DNA of 6,543 nucleotides from an uncultured Bacteroides sp. (GTDB lineage Bacteria > Bacteroidota > Bacteroidia > Bacteroidales > Bacteroidaceae), in NCBI GenBank assembly GCA_902472795.1, contig CABROZ010000117.1, positions 1 through 6,543 on the forward strand, in the 5' to 3' direction. The position numbers were made by a program, and so were the translations under genes. Shown here piece after piece: positions 6,309 to 6,543 of this stretch; the stretch's first letter is position 1; every line of letters begins with the position of its first letter. The notes under the pieces are model-generated. The model made no database searches. It saw only the letters and a list, made by a program, of their open reading frames with translations, and was not told where the DNA came from.

Positions 6309-6467
6309 ATTTAAGGGTTGACACCTTGGCACCCTTATATATGACTTTTTATACGCGCGTGCGGGTGAAGCTTAACTATTATTCACATTATTCACAAATA
6401 TGTTAACCTTCACATGCGCGCGTAGTGGAAAGTTGATATTTTGCATGCCAACCTGTCAAGCTTAAAT
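6309..6467. repeat. Long imperfect palindrome (fold-back element, about 160 bp)
   Basis: Three nested pairs of arms lie around one centre. Outer: ATTTAAG-GG-TTGACA-CC-TTGGCA (6309-6331) against the inverse copy at 6446-6467, where the three blocks of 7, 6 and 6 bp all match. Middle: ATAT and ACTTT (6339-6348) against 6429-6439. Inner: TACGCGCG (6352-6359) against CGCGCGTA (6417-6424), then TGAAG and TTAAC (6366-6376) against 6402-6412 with one mismatch between. The 25-nt loop (6377-6401) carries ATTATTCAC twice in tandem. As RNA or single-stranded DNA it would fold into one long hairpin. It contains no open reading frame of note. It may be a MITE-like or repetitive extragenic element, or the source of a structured RNA. 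Confidence 0.7.
6378..6395. repeat. Tandem 9-mer ATTATTCAC x2 in the palindrome loop
   Basis: Two perfect, directly adjacent copies of ATTATTCAC occupy most of the loop between the inner arms. A further partial match (ACAAATAT) follows. The unit is written GTGAATAAT on the other strand. Confidence 0.8.
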
Positions 6468-6493
6468 TTTCTTATTTATGTTTCGTATGTAAT

Positions 6494-6533
6494 ACTTCTT
6501 TGGAAGTTAGGAAGTTATAGAAGTTATCACTTC
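6494..6533. repeat. GAAGTTA repeat cluster with flanking inverted ACTTC
   Basis: GAAGTTA occurs three times in direct orientation at 6503-6509, 6511-6517 and 6520-6526, a spacing of 8 and 9 bp. ACTTC occurs in inverted orientation on both sides (6494-6498 and 6529-6533), so that small hairpins such as GAAGT-TATC-ACTTC can form. The window ends 10 bases later, so the full extent of the cluster and the gene beyond it are not visible. Confidence 0.6.
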
Positions 6534-6543
6534 GCTTTGCTCT

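Noticed and set aside
6051..6332. 93-residue open frame on the minus strand overlapping the start of nagA
   Set aside because: It is in another frame, runs through the predicted nagA promoter and leader, and its sequence resembles no protein family that I recognise.
6305..6350. Intrinsic terminator on the plus strand (AAGGGT...ACCCTT hairpin followed by T-rich sequence)
   Set aside because: No plus-strand gene ends before it, the T-run lies about 10 bases past the stem, and the bases are better explained as part of the left arm of the long palindrome.
6309..6467. Phase-variable invertible promoter of the Bacteroides capsule-locus type
   Set aside because: The outer arms of about 22 bp have a suitable size and spacing, but they carry several mismatches, and no TTTG-20-TAnnTTTG promoter was found between them on either strand. 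No recombinase gene is in the window.

Overview
The window reads as chromosomal DNA of a member of the Bacteroidota, most likely a Bacteroides/Phocaeicola-type gut Bacteroidales. The reasons are a near-perfect Bacteroides sigma-ABfr promoter (TTTG, 20 bp, TAnnTTTG) upstream of the tolC-like gene, a second TAACTTTG -7 box before nagA, A-rich sequence instead of strong Shine-Dalgarno sites before the start codons, and proteins typical of the group. All six recognised genes are on the minus strand, so they are transcribed from right to left. No tRNA, rRNA, CRISPR array, transposase or phage gene was seen.

Layout from right (upstream) to left (downstream). Positions 6259-6543 hold no gene but contain the most structured DNA in the window: a roughly 160-bp imperfect palindrome (6309-6467) with a tandem 9-mer in its loop, followed by a GAAGTTA repeat cluster that runs to the window edge. 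Next is nagA (N-acetylglucosamine-6-phosphate deacetylase, 4952-6106), with a -7 box and an unusual ~140-nt leader carrying repeated CGATAA/TTATCG half-sites. A pair of translationally coupled envelope genes follows: a glycine-zipper/OmpA-domain lipoprotein (4104-4778) and the monofunctional peptidoglycan glycosyltransferase mtgA (3403-4107), which overlap by ATGA. Last is a tripartite efflux operon with its own promoter: a TolC-like outer-membrane channel (1865-3268), a MacA/HlyD-like periplasmic adaptor (402-1631) and the start of a MacB-type ABC ATPase (1-384, cut by the window edge).

How the genes fit together: nagA feeds amino sugars released from glycans or recycled peptidoglycan into central metabolism. 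The lipoprotein/mtgA pair binds and polymerises peptidoglycan. The TolC-MacA-MacB set would form a complete ATP-driven export machine across both membranes, with an unknown substrate. The protein-coding content is ordinary for the group. The parts worth a second look are non-coding: the long palindrome, the nagA leader, and the repeat-filled 233-bp gap inside the efflux operon.
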